Part shown: positions 1-9,133 of the stretch, in pieces | Position numbering within the stretch: the stretch's first letter is position 1 | Layout: every line of letters starts with the position of its first letter | Source of the DNA: DATGEO01 sp035310015 | GTDB taxonomy: Bacteria > Chloroflexota > Dormibacteria > Dormibacterales > Dormibacteraceae | DNA length: 56,433 nucleotides | Direction: 5' to 3' | Assembly (NCBI GenBank): GCA_035310015.1 | Contig: DATGEO010000051.1 | Span: 1-56,433 of the forward strand | The notes under the pieces: model-generated | The model's database searches: none | The model's input: only the letters and a program-made list of their open reading frames with translations | What the model was told of the DNA's origin: nothing | Position numbers and translations under genes: made by a program

Positions 1-194
1 GTCCGGCTCTGAGGGCCGACATCGCCGAGTCGATAACCTGCGCCTACCTGGCCGGCGTCACCCTGGCCGGCGCGGCGATCAATGCCCTCACGGGTCTCTG
101 GTGGATCGAGTACGTGGCCGCGCTCGCCCTACTGCGCTGGCTCGTACCCGAAGCGTGGGAGGCGCTGGCGGCGGCGAGAGGCGAGGCCGACTAA
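1..194 (+). CDS. Cation transporter, C-terminal fragment (partial)
   Basis: The reading frame is open from the window edge to the TAA at 192-194 and gives about 63 residues. It contains two hydrophobic stretches around ITCAYLAGVTLAGAAINAL and WWIEYVAALALLRWLV, preceded by RADIAES. This resembles the last two membrane helices of cation-diffusion-type transporter proteins, where an A-D/E pattern precedes a small-residue-rich helix and a WW-D/E turn. The N-terminus lies outside the window, so substrate and full architecture cannot be judged. The stop codon overlaps the convergent reverse transcriptase stop by four bases. Confidence 0.55.
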   Translation, partial: PALRADIAESITCAYLAGVTLAGAAINALTGLWWIEYVAALALLRWLVPEAWEALAAARGEAD

Positions 195-1522
195 GAAGCA
201 CTCGTAGCTTCGGCGAGCAACCGGTCGAGCACGCGCGCGCGGCCGTCGTTCAGGTTCACCGCCCAGGACACGCGACCCGCCAGATGCTCGGCAAATCGCT
301 TGTGGCCCTCGCGGTTTTCGGCGTCCAACCCATTGAGTGCGGCATTGTGCAGGGTTGCACGCAACCGGTCGTAGGCGCGCCGGTCAAGGTTGGGACGTTG
401 GTTGATCACCACGCCCGCCAGCCGCTGCCGCTGGCCACGCCCCATCACGACCGTCTTGCCATCGTTTACCTTGAAGCCTTCCTCGCGCGCAATGTCGCGC
501 ACCAGTTCTTGGACTCGTGCCACCGTCGTACGGGACGGCGCGCCGGAGAAAGCAAGATCGTCGGCGTAGCGCGAGTAATGAAGATCCGACGCCTCTGCGA
601 GCCCGCGCAGCCTCCGGTCGAGCCCGTGGGCGCAGAGGTTCGCCAGCGCCGGTGAGGTGGGGGCGCCTTGCGGCAGGTGCGGCGTGGCGAGTCGGCGGCC
701 GAGCATGAAGTGATCGTGGATCGCGTCCGACGTCTGGCGCGGCCGTGGAGCTGCTTCCCAGACGTTGCGCGGGACGACGTTCGTGGCCAGGCCGGTCAGC
801 GCGTGCGCTACCGATTCGGGATAGCCGGCAGTGCGGAAGAGACCGTACACGCGGCCTGCGCCGATCGACCCAAAGAAATCCTGGAGGTCGAACCGGATCA
901 CGGTTCGCGCCCCGGCGTGTTCATGGGCGAACGTGATTGCTGATCGTCCGCGGACGAACCCATGCGCGCTTTCGTGGATCGGAATCCGGTTGAGGATCGT
1001 CGCCAGGATGAGGCGCTGCATGCGGCGCAACCTCTGCTTCGGTAGCTCGATCAGCCTGGACCCACCGGATCGCTTGGTGACCCAGCGGTAGCGGTAGTTG
1101 CGGAGCTTCTCGTCCGCGACCAGACGCTCCAGCGACCTGGTGTCCGCAAACCACGCGAGCTCATTGACCGTGATATCAAGAAAGTGCGCGAGCTCTCCCG
1201 ACGTTGGCATCGCCGGCACCGGCCAGGGCATGTCGCCCATCGCGGGCTGGAAGAACGTCCACCGCGCCGGCCACGAAGCAACTTGCGGTTGGCCGCGCCG
1301 GCGAGCGGCGTCGGCCAGTATCCACGCCGTGAGCTCGCGCGGACGGTCGGCCGGCGGGCGAGGATAGGCGCGAAGCACCCGGCGGACGAGCGCGCGCAGC
1401 GATGGGCGCCGATGACCGACAGCATCACCGCCGCGCCTGGTCAAGCCTTCGGTCGTCCAATCGCCGTCGAGAAAGGCGTACGCAAGCGCTTGTGCCCAGA
1501 GTTGATCGACAGCCGGTTTCAT
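191..1522 (-). CDS. Retron-type reverse transcriptase with long N-terminal extension
   Basis: RNA-directed DNA polymerase. Numbered from the longest possible start (ATG at 1597, 468 aa), the palm motifs are clear: a K-R-S-G-G-S-R-L-I primer region, AHGFVRGRS, the metal-binding FDLQDFFGSI, LPQGAPTSPALANL, catalytic YADD at about 344-347, and a terminal LAGVVINQRPNL block corresponding to the VTG region of retrons. The N-terminal ~140 residues match nothing I recognise. I prefer the ATG at 1522, because the 75 bases before it encode low-complexity Arg-rich sequence and contain a small hairpin; neither start has a good ribosome-binding site. The gene lies tail-to-tail with the cation transporter and its upstream side faces tRNA-Phe. 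RTs of this class are often defence retrons or DRT-like proteins. No effector gene is adjacent, so the function is undetermined. Confidence 0.85.
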   Translation of the reverse strand: MKPAVDQLWAQALAYAFLDGDWTTEGLTRRGGDAVGHRRPSLRALVRRVLRAYPRPPADRPRELTAWILADAARRRGQPQVASWPARWTFFQPAMGDMPWPVPAMPTSGELAHFLDITVNELAWFADTRSLERLVADEKLRNYRYRWVTKRSGGSRLIELPKQRLRRMQRLILATILNRIPIHESAHGFVRGRSAITFAHEHAGARTVIRFDLQDFFGSIGAGRVYGLFRTAGYPESVAHALTGLATNVVPRNVWEAAPRPRQTSDAIHDHFMLGRRLATPHLPQGAPTSPALANLCAHGLDRRLRGLAEASDLHYSRYADDLAFSGAPSRTTVARVQELVRDIAREEGFKVNDGKTVVMGRGQRQRLAGVVINQRPNLDRRAYDRLRATLHNAALNGLDAENREGHKRFAEHLAGRVSWAVNLNDGRARVLDRLLAEATSAS

Positions 1523-1597
1523 GTGAGGAGGGGCAGCGGGCTCCGACCTGTCCCGTCGTGCGTGCGGGGATCTCCGTGACAGCGGAGTCGTCCGCAT

Positions 1598-1762
1598 GCG
1601 ATGCGATGCCGAAGCGCCGTTGGTCCCCCGAGGTTACCTCGGAGAGATCGTTGCCCCGCGAACGGGGTCGATCGCCTCGGAACCCGCTGCATTCGCGTCA
1701 GGGTACACAGCCCGGGCTCGGACGCAGCCGGAATAAGGAGCGTCGATACAATTACCCGCCGT
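1598..1762 (-). ncRNA. Candidate structured RNA upstream of the reverse transcriptase
   Basis: The stretch between the RT and tRNA-Phe holds two adjacent strong hairpins when read on the RT strand. One is CCCCG-TTCG-CGGGG with an outer GATCG/CGATC stem (about 1646-1673). The other is CCGAGG-TAA-CCTCGG (about 1628-1642). Retron msr-msd RNAs sit at this position, just upstream of the RT on the same strand. I could not define the a1/a2 inverted repeat or a branching guanosine, so this is only a positional and structural candidate. Confidence 0.25.
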
Positions 1763-1839
1763 GCCGAGGTAGCTCAGCTTGGTAGAGCACTTGACTGAAA
1801 ATCAAGGTGTCGCCAGTTCAAATCTGGCCCTCGGCACCA
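1763..1839 (+). tRNA. tRNA-Phe (anticodon GAA)
   Basis: All cloverleaf arms fold. The acceptor is GCCGAGG/CCTCGGC, the D stem is GCTC/GAGC, the anticodon stem CTTGA/TCAAG encloses loop CTGAAAA with anticodon GAA, and the T arm carries TTCAAAT. The discriminator is A and the CCA end is encoded. The minus-strand lipoprotein gene ends one base downstream. Confidence 0.97.
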
Positions 1840-2853
1840 CTAGAAGATCTGCACCACGGCTGTGGTCGCGATCTTGGTCATCGCGTTCGAGATGCCGATG
1901 TTGAAGATGAGGATGTAGCGACCGGGAGCTGCATCGGCCGGCACCTGCAACACCATCGCGAACGACATCGGCTTGCTCGGCTCGAGCAAACCCGCCGCCT
2001 TGCAGTTCAGCGCGTAGAAGTGCTTGCCTCCTAGAGGCGCGGTGCCCTGAACAAGGTCGGCGAACAGCTCTTCTTCGTAGTTCGGGCAGTGCTGGCGGAG
2101 GTCGATCGGCAGCTTGGTCTGGTTGGTCAAGATGACCATGTACTTCAGCTGCTCGCCGGCCTTGACCTTGGTGGGAGCTACGATCGCAGGGTCGGGGACG
2201 GGCGGCTCGGCCGGCGCCTCGACCTGCAGAGGCGGGTCCGCCAGAGCTCCTACGCCGACGCCCTGACACGCGTAGCCGGCTGGCATCGGTGGAAGCTGAA
2301 ACGTGAAGCTGCCGACTTTCGCGATCACCATCCTGACGGCGCTCACATGTGACGCGGGCTCGCCGGGAGGGCAGGCTTCAGGCTGGCTGACCCAGTCGAT
2401 CGTCAGGTCGGCCTGGCCGTCCTTCACGCCCTGGTAGGGAGAGGGTGCCTGACCCGGCAGGACCAGCGCTGGACCCGACACCTCGTTCGGGAAGTAGGGC
2501 GCGCGGTTCTTGAATCCGAGATCGTGGCCGGCGGCGTCGAGCAGGGTGATCGCTGGCGTGCCTTCGACATAGCACGCATGCGTTCCGGCGCTGGCGAACC
2601 CGAACGAAACCTCCACGTGGCCGGTGGCGCCGTTGCTGCCCGTGAACGTGCCTTCGAGCTCCGACCCTGCGCAGATGGGCGTGCCCGGCGGCACCGGCAC
2701 GGCCTGCGGCGATGGGACAGCGATCGGAGTCAGGTCGGGCGCGAGCGGCAGCCATGGCACGGGCGAGGCGGAGCTGTTCGCTGCGAGCGGGTGGACCGCG
2801 CCGCAACCACTGATGAGGGCTGCCACCGCCAGCGCCACTACGGGCCTGACCAC
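1840..2853 (-). CDS. Secreted lipoprotein, unknown function (DUF4232-like features)
   Basis: The protein is 337 residues from a GTG at 2853. The N-terminus VVRPVVALAVAALISGC is a typical lipoprotein signal with the lipobox cysteine at about residue 17, so the mature protein is expected to be membrane-anchored outside the cell. It is followed by a Ser/Pro-rich linker and a region (ICAGSELEGTFTGSNGATGHVEVSFGFAS...GTHACYVEGTPAITLLDA) that looks like the beta-sandwich of DUF4232-type secreted actinobacterial proteins. A second beta-rich domain (about 215-337) contains VKAGEQLKYMVILTNQT. No catalytic motif is seen. The reading frame stays open to 3360, but the extension is antisense to the neighbouring membrane protein gene and lacks coding character, so I start at the signal peptide. 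Confidence 0.65.
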   Translation of the reverse strand: MVRPVVALAVAALISGCGAVHPLAANSSASPVPWLPLAPDLTPIAVPSPQAVPVPPGTPICAGSELEGTFTGSNGATGHVEVSFGFASAGTHACYVEGTPAITLLDAAGHDLGFKNRAPYFPNEVSGPALVLPGQAPSPYQGVKDGQADLTIDWVSQPEACPPGEPASHVSAVRMVIAKVGSFTFQLPPMPAGYACQGVGVGALADPPLQVEAPAEPPVPDPAIVAPTKVKAGEQLKYMVILTNQTKLPIDLRQHCPNYEEELFADLVQGTAPLGGKHFYALNCKAAGLLEPSKPMSFAMVLQVPADAAPGRYILIFNIGISNAMTKIATTAVVQIF

Positions 2854-2906
2854 ATTGCTAAATACGAAACGGGCATTCCGAGGGTTACGCGGACGGCCTC
2901 CGCGAC

Positions 2907-3452
2907 CTAGCGCGAGAAGCGCACCACGTCGATCAGCAGCGACACCGCGAACAGGGCGATCGCCAGCCACCCGGTCCAGAACGCCCGCCAGCCGGTCGGA
3001 TCCCGGCGCAGCTCCGACCAGTTGTTGATCGCGGCGGCCATGGCCACGTAAAGGTACGAGAGCTCGGCCCACATCACCACGAAGTGGAAGCGCCCGACAG
3101 CGCTCCAGTGGAACGGGCTCGGCATCGACCAGTTCACGACGCCCAGGACCGCCTGGACGAGAAAGCACGCGAACGCGGTGATGAAGCCGAGCGCCACGTA
3201 GAGAGGCAGGCGCCGCCAGCGGACGTTCGGCCACAGCTGGCGCATGACCACGAACGCGCCGAGGTTGAGTGCCGGAATCAAGATCGCGTCGCCGACGATG
3301 CCCGAGTAGTACGAGAACACCGTCGGCAGGGAGCCGCGATAGCCGAGTGAGAACGCCCACTGGTAACCGAACAGGAATACCCAGCTGATCGCGGCAGGAA
3401 AGATGATGGGCAGCCGGATGCGCTCGCGAGCGGTCCGGAATGCGGCGGCCAT
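2907..3452 (-). CDS. Multi-pass membrane protein, unknown function
   Basis: A 181-residue protein with about five predicted membrane helices (around IIFPAAISWVFLFGYQWAF, AILIPALNLGAFVVM, LPLYVALGFITAFACFLV, FVVMWAELSYLYVAMAAA and FWTGWLAIALFAVSLLIDVV). No conserved catalytic or transport signature is recognised. It lies 53 bases upstream of the lipoprotein gene on the same strand, so the two may be cotranscribed. The initiating ATG at 3452 gives a short basic N-terminus (RTARERIR), which fits an inside orientation. I can assign no function. Confidence 0.65.
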   Translation of the reverse strand: MAAAFRTARERIRLPIIFPAAISWVFLFGYQWAFSLGYRGSLPTVFSYYSGIVGDAILIPALNLGAFVVMRQLWPNVRWRRLPLYVALGFITAFACFLVQAVLGVVNWSMPSPFHWSAVGRFHFVVMWAELSYLYVAMAAAINNWSELRRDPTGWRAFWTGWLAIALFAVSLLIDVVRFSR

Positions 3453-3516
3453 CCCAGGCGGATGCTACCCCGAAGGCGGCATGACCGCCTCCGGCCGCTG
3501 ACCATACTTACGCTCG

Positions 3517-4455
3517 ATGAGCGCGATGCGAAAGTTCAGATTCGGAGTTCAGGAGCATCACGCCGCCAGCGCGGCAGACTGGCGGGAGAAGGCCCGCCGC
3601 ATCGAGTCCATGGGCTACGCGGCGCTCTATCTGCCAGACCATTTCTCGGATCTGCCGGGCCCGATTGCGGCGCTCATGGCCGCCGCCGATGCCACGTCCG
3701 CGCTGCGCGTCGGTTCGCTCGTCTTCGACAACGACTACCGCCACCCGGTGGTCCTGGCGAAAGAATCGGCGACGCTCGACCTGCTGTCGGACGGCAGGCT
3801 CGACTTCGGCCTCGGCGCCGGCTGGATGAAGTCCGACTACGACAAGTCCGGCATCCCGCACGACAGCGCCGGCATGCGCATCGAACGCATGGAGGAAGGC
3901 CTGCGGATCATCAAGGGCCTTTGGTCGGGCGAACCGTTTTCCTTCGCGGGCAAGCACTACAAGATCGAAGACCTCCAGGGTTCGCCGCGGCCCGTGCAGA
4001 AGCCGCACCCACCGATCCTGCTCGGCGGCGGCGGCCGCAAGATGCTCACGCTGGCCGGCCGCGAGGCCGACATCGTCAACGTCAACTACGACCTGCGCGA
4101 GGGTCGGGTGAACCGCGAGCTGGTGCGCACGGGGTTGGCCGGGGCCACCGACCAGAAGCTCGAGTGGATTCGCGATGCCGCGGGCGATCGATTCGAGCGC
4201 CTCGAGCTGAGCGTGACGATCTTTCTTGCCACGGTGACCGACGAGCGCGACTCGATGGCGGCGGGCGTGGCGGCCGGTCTCGGCCTCGAGGCGGAAGACA
4301 TCCTGGCCATGCCGCACTTCCTCATCGGCACGATCGACCAGATCGTCGAAGACGTACAGGCGCGCCGGGAGCGGTACGGGATCTCGTACACCATCGTCCC
4401 CGGCGAGGTCGCCGAATCCCTGGCGCCGGTGGTCGAGAGGCTTACCGGCAGCTAG
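3517..4455 (+). CDS. LLM-class (F420-type) flavin-dependent oxidoreductase
   Basis: A 312-residue TIM-barrel oxidoreductase of the luciferase-like superfamily. Family hallmarks are the N-terminal RFGVQEHHAASAADWREKAR strand-helix, YLPDHFSD, RVGSLVFDNDYRHPVVLAKE, the LSDGRLDFGLGAGW block at about residues 90-105, and GSPRPVQKPHPPILLGGGG. It looks like the mycobacterial-type TIGR03621 subgroup of F420-dependent enzymes, which reduce or oxidise small organic substrates using F420 or FMN. Substrate cannot be read from sequence. The start ATG lies 25 bases after the last in-frame stop, and the gene ends 25 bases before malate synthase on the same strand. No F420 biosynthesis gene lies in the window. 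Confidence 0.85.
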   Translation: MSAMRKFRFGVQEHHAASAADWREKARRIESMGYAALYLPDHFSDLPGPIAALMAAADATSALRVGSLVFDNDYRHPVVLAKESATLDLLSDGRLDFGLGAGWMKSDYDKSGIPHDSAGMRIERMEEGLRIIKGLWSGEPFSFAGKHYKIEDLQGSPRPVQKPHPPILLGGGGRKMLTLAGREADIVNVNYDLREGRVNRELVRTGLAGATDQKLEWIRDAAGDRFERLELSVTIFLATVTDERDSMAAGVAAGLGLEAEDILAMPHFLIGTIDQIVEDVQARRERYGISYTIVPGEVAESLAPVVERLTGS

Positions 4456-4480
4456 CAAACGGCTCAGGTAAATTGACGTC

Positions 4481-6076
<1,596 letters not shown>

Positions 6077-6083
6077 CCCGGCG

Positions 6084-6389
6084 TTACTGGACGGGGCGCG
6101 GGCTCGCGGGCGGCTTGCCTGGCAGCCGGCGCCACTGGCGAGGGCCGACGCCGTTGTTGGGGTTCCCGGGTACGAACGCCACGGCCGAGGGCTTGACCAT
6201 GCAGTTGTCCTTGCGGACCACGCTTCGCTCGCCGCCCTCGTGGTGCTCGATCACGACCGTCCGCTCGAGCACCGCCCGGACCCGCACCTGCTTGCCATCG
6301 ACGATGGCGTTGAAGCCGCCGCTGACCTCGTGGTTGGCTGGAGGGACGATGCTCGCGAGCGAGACTAGATCAGCGGTGGTCTTGTTCAT
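6084..6389 (-). CDS. Small protein of unknown family, paralogue of the 6537-6875 product
   Basis: A 101-residue protein beginning MNKTTADLVSLASIVPPANHE. Its middle (FNAIVDGKQVRVRAVLERTVVIEHHEGGERSVVRKDNCMVKP) aligns without gaps to FEAEVDGRRVWVTAVLERTAVVEPAPGEPKVLVNRHRLLVDP in the gene immediately upstream, so the two are tandem paralogues. The shared core VDGxxVxVxAVLERTxVxE looks like a small all-beta domain. The C-terminus is Pro/Arg-rich. I do not recognise the family. It reads away from malate synthase (convergent, 7-base gap) and may be the last gene of a dedA-led operon. Confidence 0.6.
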   Translation of the reverse strand: MNKTTADLVSLASIVPPANHEVSGGFNAIVDGKQVRVRAVLERTVVIEHHEGGERSVVRKDNCMVKPSAVAFVPGNPNNGVGPRQWRRLPGKPPASPRPVQ

Positions 6390-6471
6390 CTGGCGGTCTT
6401 CCTCGGGCTAGGCGGCATAGGTGCGGCCGCGGAATTAAGCGCCGGTTTCCATTCGGCGGTAGCGAAGCTTA

Positions 6472-6494
6472 CCAGAACGTGAATTCACGTCTGG
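6472..6494. promoter_or_regulatory. Near-perfect palindrome between the two paralogous small genes
   Basis: The 14-bp sequence ACGTGAATTCACGT (6477-6490) is a perfect palindrome, flanked by CCAGA and CTGG so that pairing continues with one bulged base. It sits in the 147-bp gap between the two small minus-strand paralogues. It could be an operator for the downstream gene or an RNA hairpin; there is no T-run to make it a classical terminator. Confidence 0.35.
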
Positions 6495-6536
6495 CTACGC
6501 CTTACAGGCTGAGCAAAGCGAAGCCCCTTGCTGGGC

Positions 6537-6875
6537 TTAAGCGGCCGGGTTGTGCTCCTGGAGCCGGAGCTGCCGGGCCGCCTCGCGGCCGCGCCGCGCC
6601 GCTTCCTTGCTCGCCAGGTGCCGCACCCGCAGCTGCTGCGGGTCGACCAGCAGCCGGTGCCGGTTGACCAGCACCTTCGGCTCGCCGGGCGCCGGCTCGA
6701 CGACCGCGGTCCGCTCCAGCACGGCGGTCACCCACACGCGCCGGCCGTCGACCTCGGCCTCGAAGTCAGGAAGGATCTCGTCGTCCTCGTACATGGCGAC
6801 CGCGTCGAGACGCACCAGCTCAGCGCTGGCTTTCGACCCGCCGCCTCCACGCTTTCGGTTTGAGTCCATGTTCAT
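6537..6875 (-). CDS. Small protein of unknown family, paralogue of the 6084-6389 product
   Basis: A 112-residue protein starting MNMDSNRKRGGGG. The homologous stretch shared with its paralogue begins at about SAELVRLDAV (residue 17), which supports the ATG at 6875 (or 6869) rather than the later Met28. With that start, the gene overlaps the 3' end of dedA by 50-56 bases, so translation is probably coupled. A C-terminal extension (RHLASKEAARRGREAARQLRLQE) is a basic amphipathic helix absent from the paralogue. A 6-bp stem (AAGCCC/GGGCTT, 6521-6538) overlaps the stop codon. The family is unknown to me; a nucleic-acid or membrane-surface role for the basic helix is speculation. Confidence 0.6.
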   Translation of the reverse strand: MNMDSNRKRGGGGSKASAELVRLDAVAMYEDDEILPDFEAEVDGRRVWVTAVLERTAVVEPAPGEPKVLVNRHRLLVDPQQLRVRHLASKEAARRGREAARQLRLQEHNPAA

Positions 6876-7524
6876 ATCCCAAATACCCGACCGCCAGCAG
6901 TCCCAAACCGAACAGCAGCCACGGGATCAGGTCGGCCGGCAGAATTCCAAACAGCCCCCGCGCCCTCGGTCCGAGCACCCTCCCCAACGTGATGAAGATG
7001 GCTGCCCAGATCGTCGCAGAAACCGCTACACACGGTATGAAAACGCGGTAGGGGACGAGAAGTATTCCCGAGAGGGCGGAAAGGACGATCCGCAGCCCTG
7101 GTATGTGGCGGCCGATGATGATTGCCCAGGGCCCCCAGCGCTGGAACGCCCGTTCCGCCTTGCCGATCCGCTCCTCCGTAATCCCAAGCACCGGGCCGAA
7201 GCGGTTGATGAACCGGCGGCCGTAGCGGCGGTTCAGGGTCATGTTGATCGTGCTGCCGATGATGGCGCCGGCGACCACCGCTACGTACGCCAGGGGATAG
7301 GGGATCGCGCCGGTAGTGGTCAGGTAGCCGCCGAACGTGATCGCCACGTCGCCGGGGGCCGGCAGGGGGATGCCGATCTCCTCGAGCAGGATCACGATGA
7401 AGAGGCCGGAGGTCTGGTGCTGGACGATGAAGTGCCGCACCGCCCGGGCGAGGGGGAAGAGCCAGGTCGGCTCCTGGAGCCACCACGGCACGAGGCTTGC
7501 GAGGTAGTGAGCATGGGCCAGCAT
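6820..7524 (-). CDS. DedA-family (SNARE-associated/VTT) membrane protein
   Basis: About 234 residues with five to six membrane helices. The DedA signature is complete: the re-entrant LLEEIGIPLPAPGDVAITFGG segment (E...G.P.P.....G) at about residues 45-65, AGAIIGSTINMTLNRRYGRRF, and the second re-entrant GRHIPGLRIVLSALSGI at about 138-154. DedA proteins are proton-coupled lipid transporters or scramblases, some of which recycle undecaprenyl phosphate; which lipid this one handles cannot be told. The ATG at 7524 is preferred to a TTG three bases earlier. Its 3' end overlaps the downstream small gene. Confidence 0.92.
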   Translation of the reverse strand: MLAHAHYLASLVPWWLQEPTWLFPLARAVRHFIVQHQTSGLFIVILLEEIGIPLPAPGDVAITFGGYLTTTGAIPYPLAYVAVVAGAIIGSTINMTLNRRYGRRFINRFGPVLGITEERIGKAERAFQRWGPWAIIIGRHIPGLRIVLSALSGILLVPYRVFIPCVAVSATIWAAIFITLGRVLGPRARGLFGILPADLIPWLLFGLGLLAVGYLGYEHGLKPKAWRRRVESQR

Positions 7525-7575
7525 CAATTGGTCACACCGGTTGGCCGGTCGCCGCAGTCTAGCCCGGGCCGGAGG

Positions 7576-8265
7576 TCAGGCCGGCCTTTCAGCCTTTTGC
7601 AGCCGGCCGGCGGGTATCCACTCCAGCTCGACGCCGAAGACGCGGGCGAAGTGTTCGGCGTACGCGGCGGCGGCTTCACGCGTTGACGGCGACCGGCCGG
7701 TGAGGGCTTCCACCGAGGTGGCCTGCTTCTCCGGATGTCCGCACGGGATGATGCCCTCGAAATATTCAAGATCTGTGGTGAGGTTCAGCGCGAACCCGTG
7801 GCTGACGACCGGCCGGTTGAGCTTGATGCCGATGGCCGCGACCTTCTTGCCGCCCGACCAGACGCCCGTCAGCCCCGGCTCGCCGGGCTCCGATTCCACG
7901 CCGAGCTCGCGCAGATATTCGATGAGCGAACGCTCCAGGCCGGCGATGTAATCGGGAATCGTGACGCCGAGGCGCGCCAGGTCGAGGATCGGATAGCCCA
8001 CCAGCTGGCCCGGGCCGTGGTAGGTCGCCTCGCCGCCGCGGTCGGACCAGATCACGGTCACGCCGCGCCGGCGGCGTTCGTCCTCGTCCCACAGCACGTG
8101 GTCGGGCTGTGCGGCCTTGCCCATGGTGAAGACGTGCGGGTGCTCCAGGAGCAGCAGCGTGTCCCGCTCGCGGCCGTCGCGCATGGCCGCGACCATCTCG
8201 GCCTGGAGGTCCCAGGCCTCGCGGTAGCCGGCGCTACCCAGCCAGCAGGCTCTTACGGGCAGCAC
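7576..8265 (-). CDS. lipB: Octanoyl-[ACP]:protein N-octanoyltransferase
   Basis: Transfers octanoate from acyl carrier protein to the lipoyl domains of 2-oxoacid dehydrogenases, the first step of lipoate assembly. The protein is 229 residues from a GTG. Family motifs are LLLEHPHVFTMGKAA, the RGGEATYHGPGQLVGYPILDL block, the catalytic lysine region GKKVAAIGIKL, and the catalytic cysteine in GIIPCGHPEKQATS. The start overlaps the end of lipA by 32 bases, and the order E2-lipA-lipB indicates one operon in which the modifying enzymes follow their substrate protein. Confidence 0.96.
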   Translation of the reverse strand: MLPVRACWLGSAGYREAWDLQAEMVAAMRDGRERDTLLLLEHPHVFTMGKAAQPDHVLWDEDERRRRGVTVIWSDRGGEATYHGPGQLVGYPILDLARLGVTIPDYIAGLERSLIEYLRELGVESEPGEPGLTGVWSGGKKVAAIGIKLNRPVVSHGFALNLTTDLEYFEGIIPCGHPEKQATSVEALTGRSPSTREAAAAYAEHFARVFGVELEWIPAGRLQKAERPA

Positions 8266-9133
8266 TCGGCACCTGTTCGTCGGCGTGGTACGACGAGCGC
8301 ACCAGCGGGCCGGCCTCGACGTGGCCGAAGCCCATCGCCAGCGCCTTCTCCTTCAACCCGGTGAACTCATCAGGCGTGTAGTAGCGGACGACCTCGGCGT
8401 GCTTCCTGGTCGGGCGCAGGTACTGGCCCACGGTCAGCACGTCGATGTCGTGCGCGCGCATGTCGCGGAACACGTCGAGCAGCTCGTCCTCGGTCTCGCC
8501 GAGACCGACCATGAGCCCCGACTTCGTGACCATCTCGGGCGCGAGGCGCTTCACGTGGCGCAGCAGCGCGAGGCTGTTCGCGTAGACCGCCTTCGGGCGG
8601 ATGCGGGCGTAGAGCCGCGGCACGGTCTCGGTGTTGTGATTGAAGATGTCCGGCCGCGCCTCGACCACCGTGCGCGCGGCCTCGAGGTCGCCCTGGAAGT
8701 CCGGCGTCAGCACCTCGATGGTCGTGCCCGGGCTGCGGCGGCGGATGGCCTTGATGGTGCGCGCGAAGATGCCCGAGCCCCCGTCGGCGAGGTCGTCGCG
8801 GTCGACCGACGTGATCACGGCGTGCCGCAGGCCCAGCTGCGCGACCGACTCGGCCACGCGCAGCGGCTCCCCCAGGTCGAGCTCGACCGGCCGCCCGGAC
8901 GTGACCGCGCAGAACCGGCAGGCCCGCGTGCAGACGTCGCCGAGGATCATGAACGTCGCCGTCCGCCGGCTCCAGCAGTCGAAGATGTTCGGGCAGCGCG
9001 CCTCTTCGCAGACGGTGTGCAGGCGACGCGTCTGCACGAGCTCTTTGAGCTCCTTGAACTCCGAGCCCTCGCGCACCCGCATCCGGATCCAGGGCGGGAT
9101 CTCACCAGGGACGAGGCGCGCGGTGTCGGTCAC
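8234..9133 (-). CDS. lipA: Lipoyl synthase (radical SAM)
   Basis: Inserts two sulfurs into the octanoyl chain to form the lipoyl cofactor. The protein is 299 residues from a GTG that overlaps the E2 stop as GTGA. It has both iron-sulfur cluster motifs: the auxiliary cluster CEEARCPNIFDC (C-x4-C-x5-C, about residues 42-53) and the radical SAM CTRACRFC (C-x3-C-x2-C, about 68-75). The conserved C-terminal RSSYHADEQ, whose RSSY serine ligates the auxiliary cluster in characterised LipA, is also present. VITSVDRDDLADGGSGIFA is typical. It acts with LipB and the E2 encoded on either side. Confidence 0.97.
   Translation of the reverse strand: MTDTARLVPGEIPPWIRMRVREGSEFKELKELVQTRRLHTVCEEARCPNIFDCWSRRTATFMILGDVCTRACRFCAVTSGRPVELDLGEPLRVAESVAQLGLRHAVITSVDRDDLADGGSGIFARTIKAIRRRSPGTTIEVLTPDFQGDLEAARTVVEARPDIFNHNTETVPRLYARIRPKAVYANSLALLRHVKRLAPEMVTKSGLMVGLGETEDELLDVFRDMRAHDIDVLTVGQYLRPTRKHAEVVRYYTPDEFTGLKEKALAMGFGHVEAGPLVRSSYHADEQVPSAARKSLLAG

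Noticed and set aside
1840..3360. 506-codon minus-strand frame through the lipoprotein and beyond
   Set aside because: The first 169 codons are antisense-like Arg/Gly-rich sequence overlapping the membrane protein gene; a proper lipoprotein signal starts at 2853.
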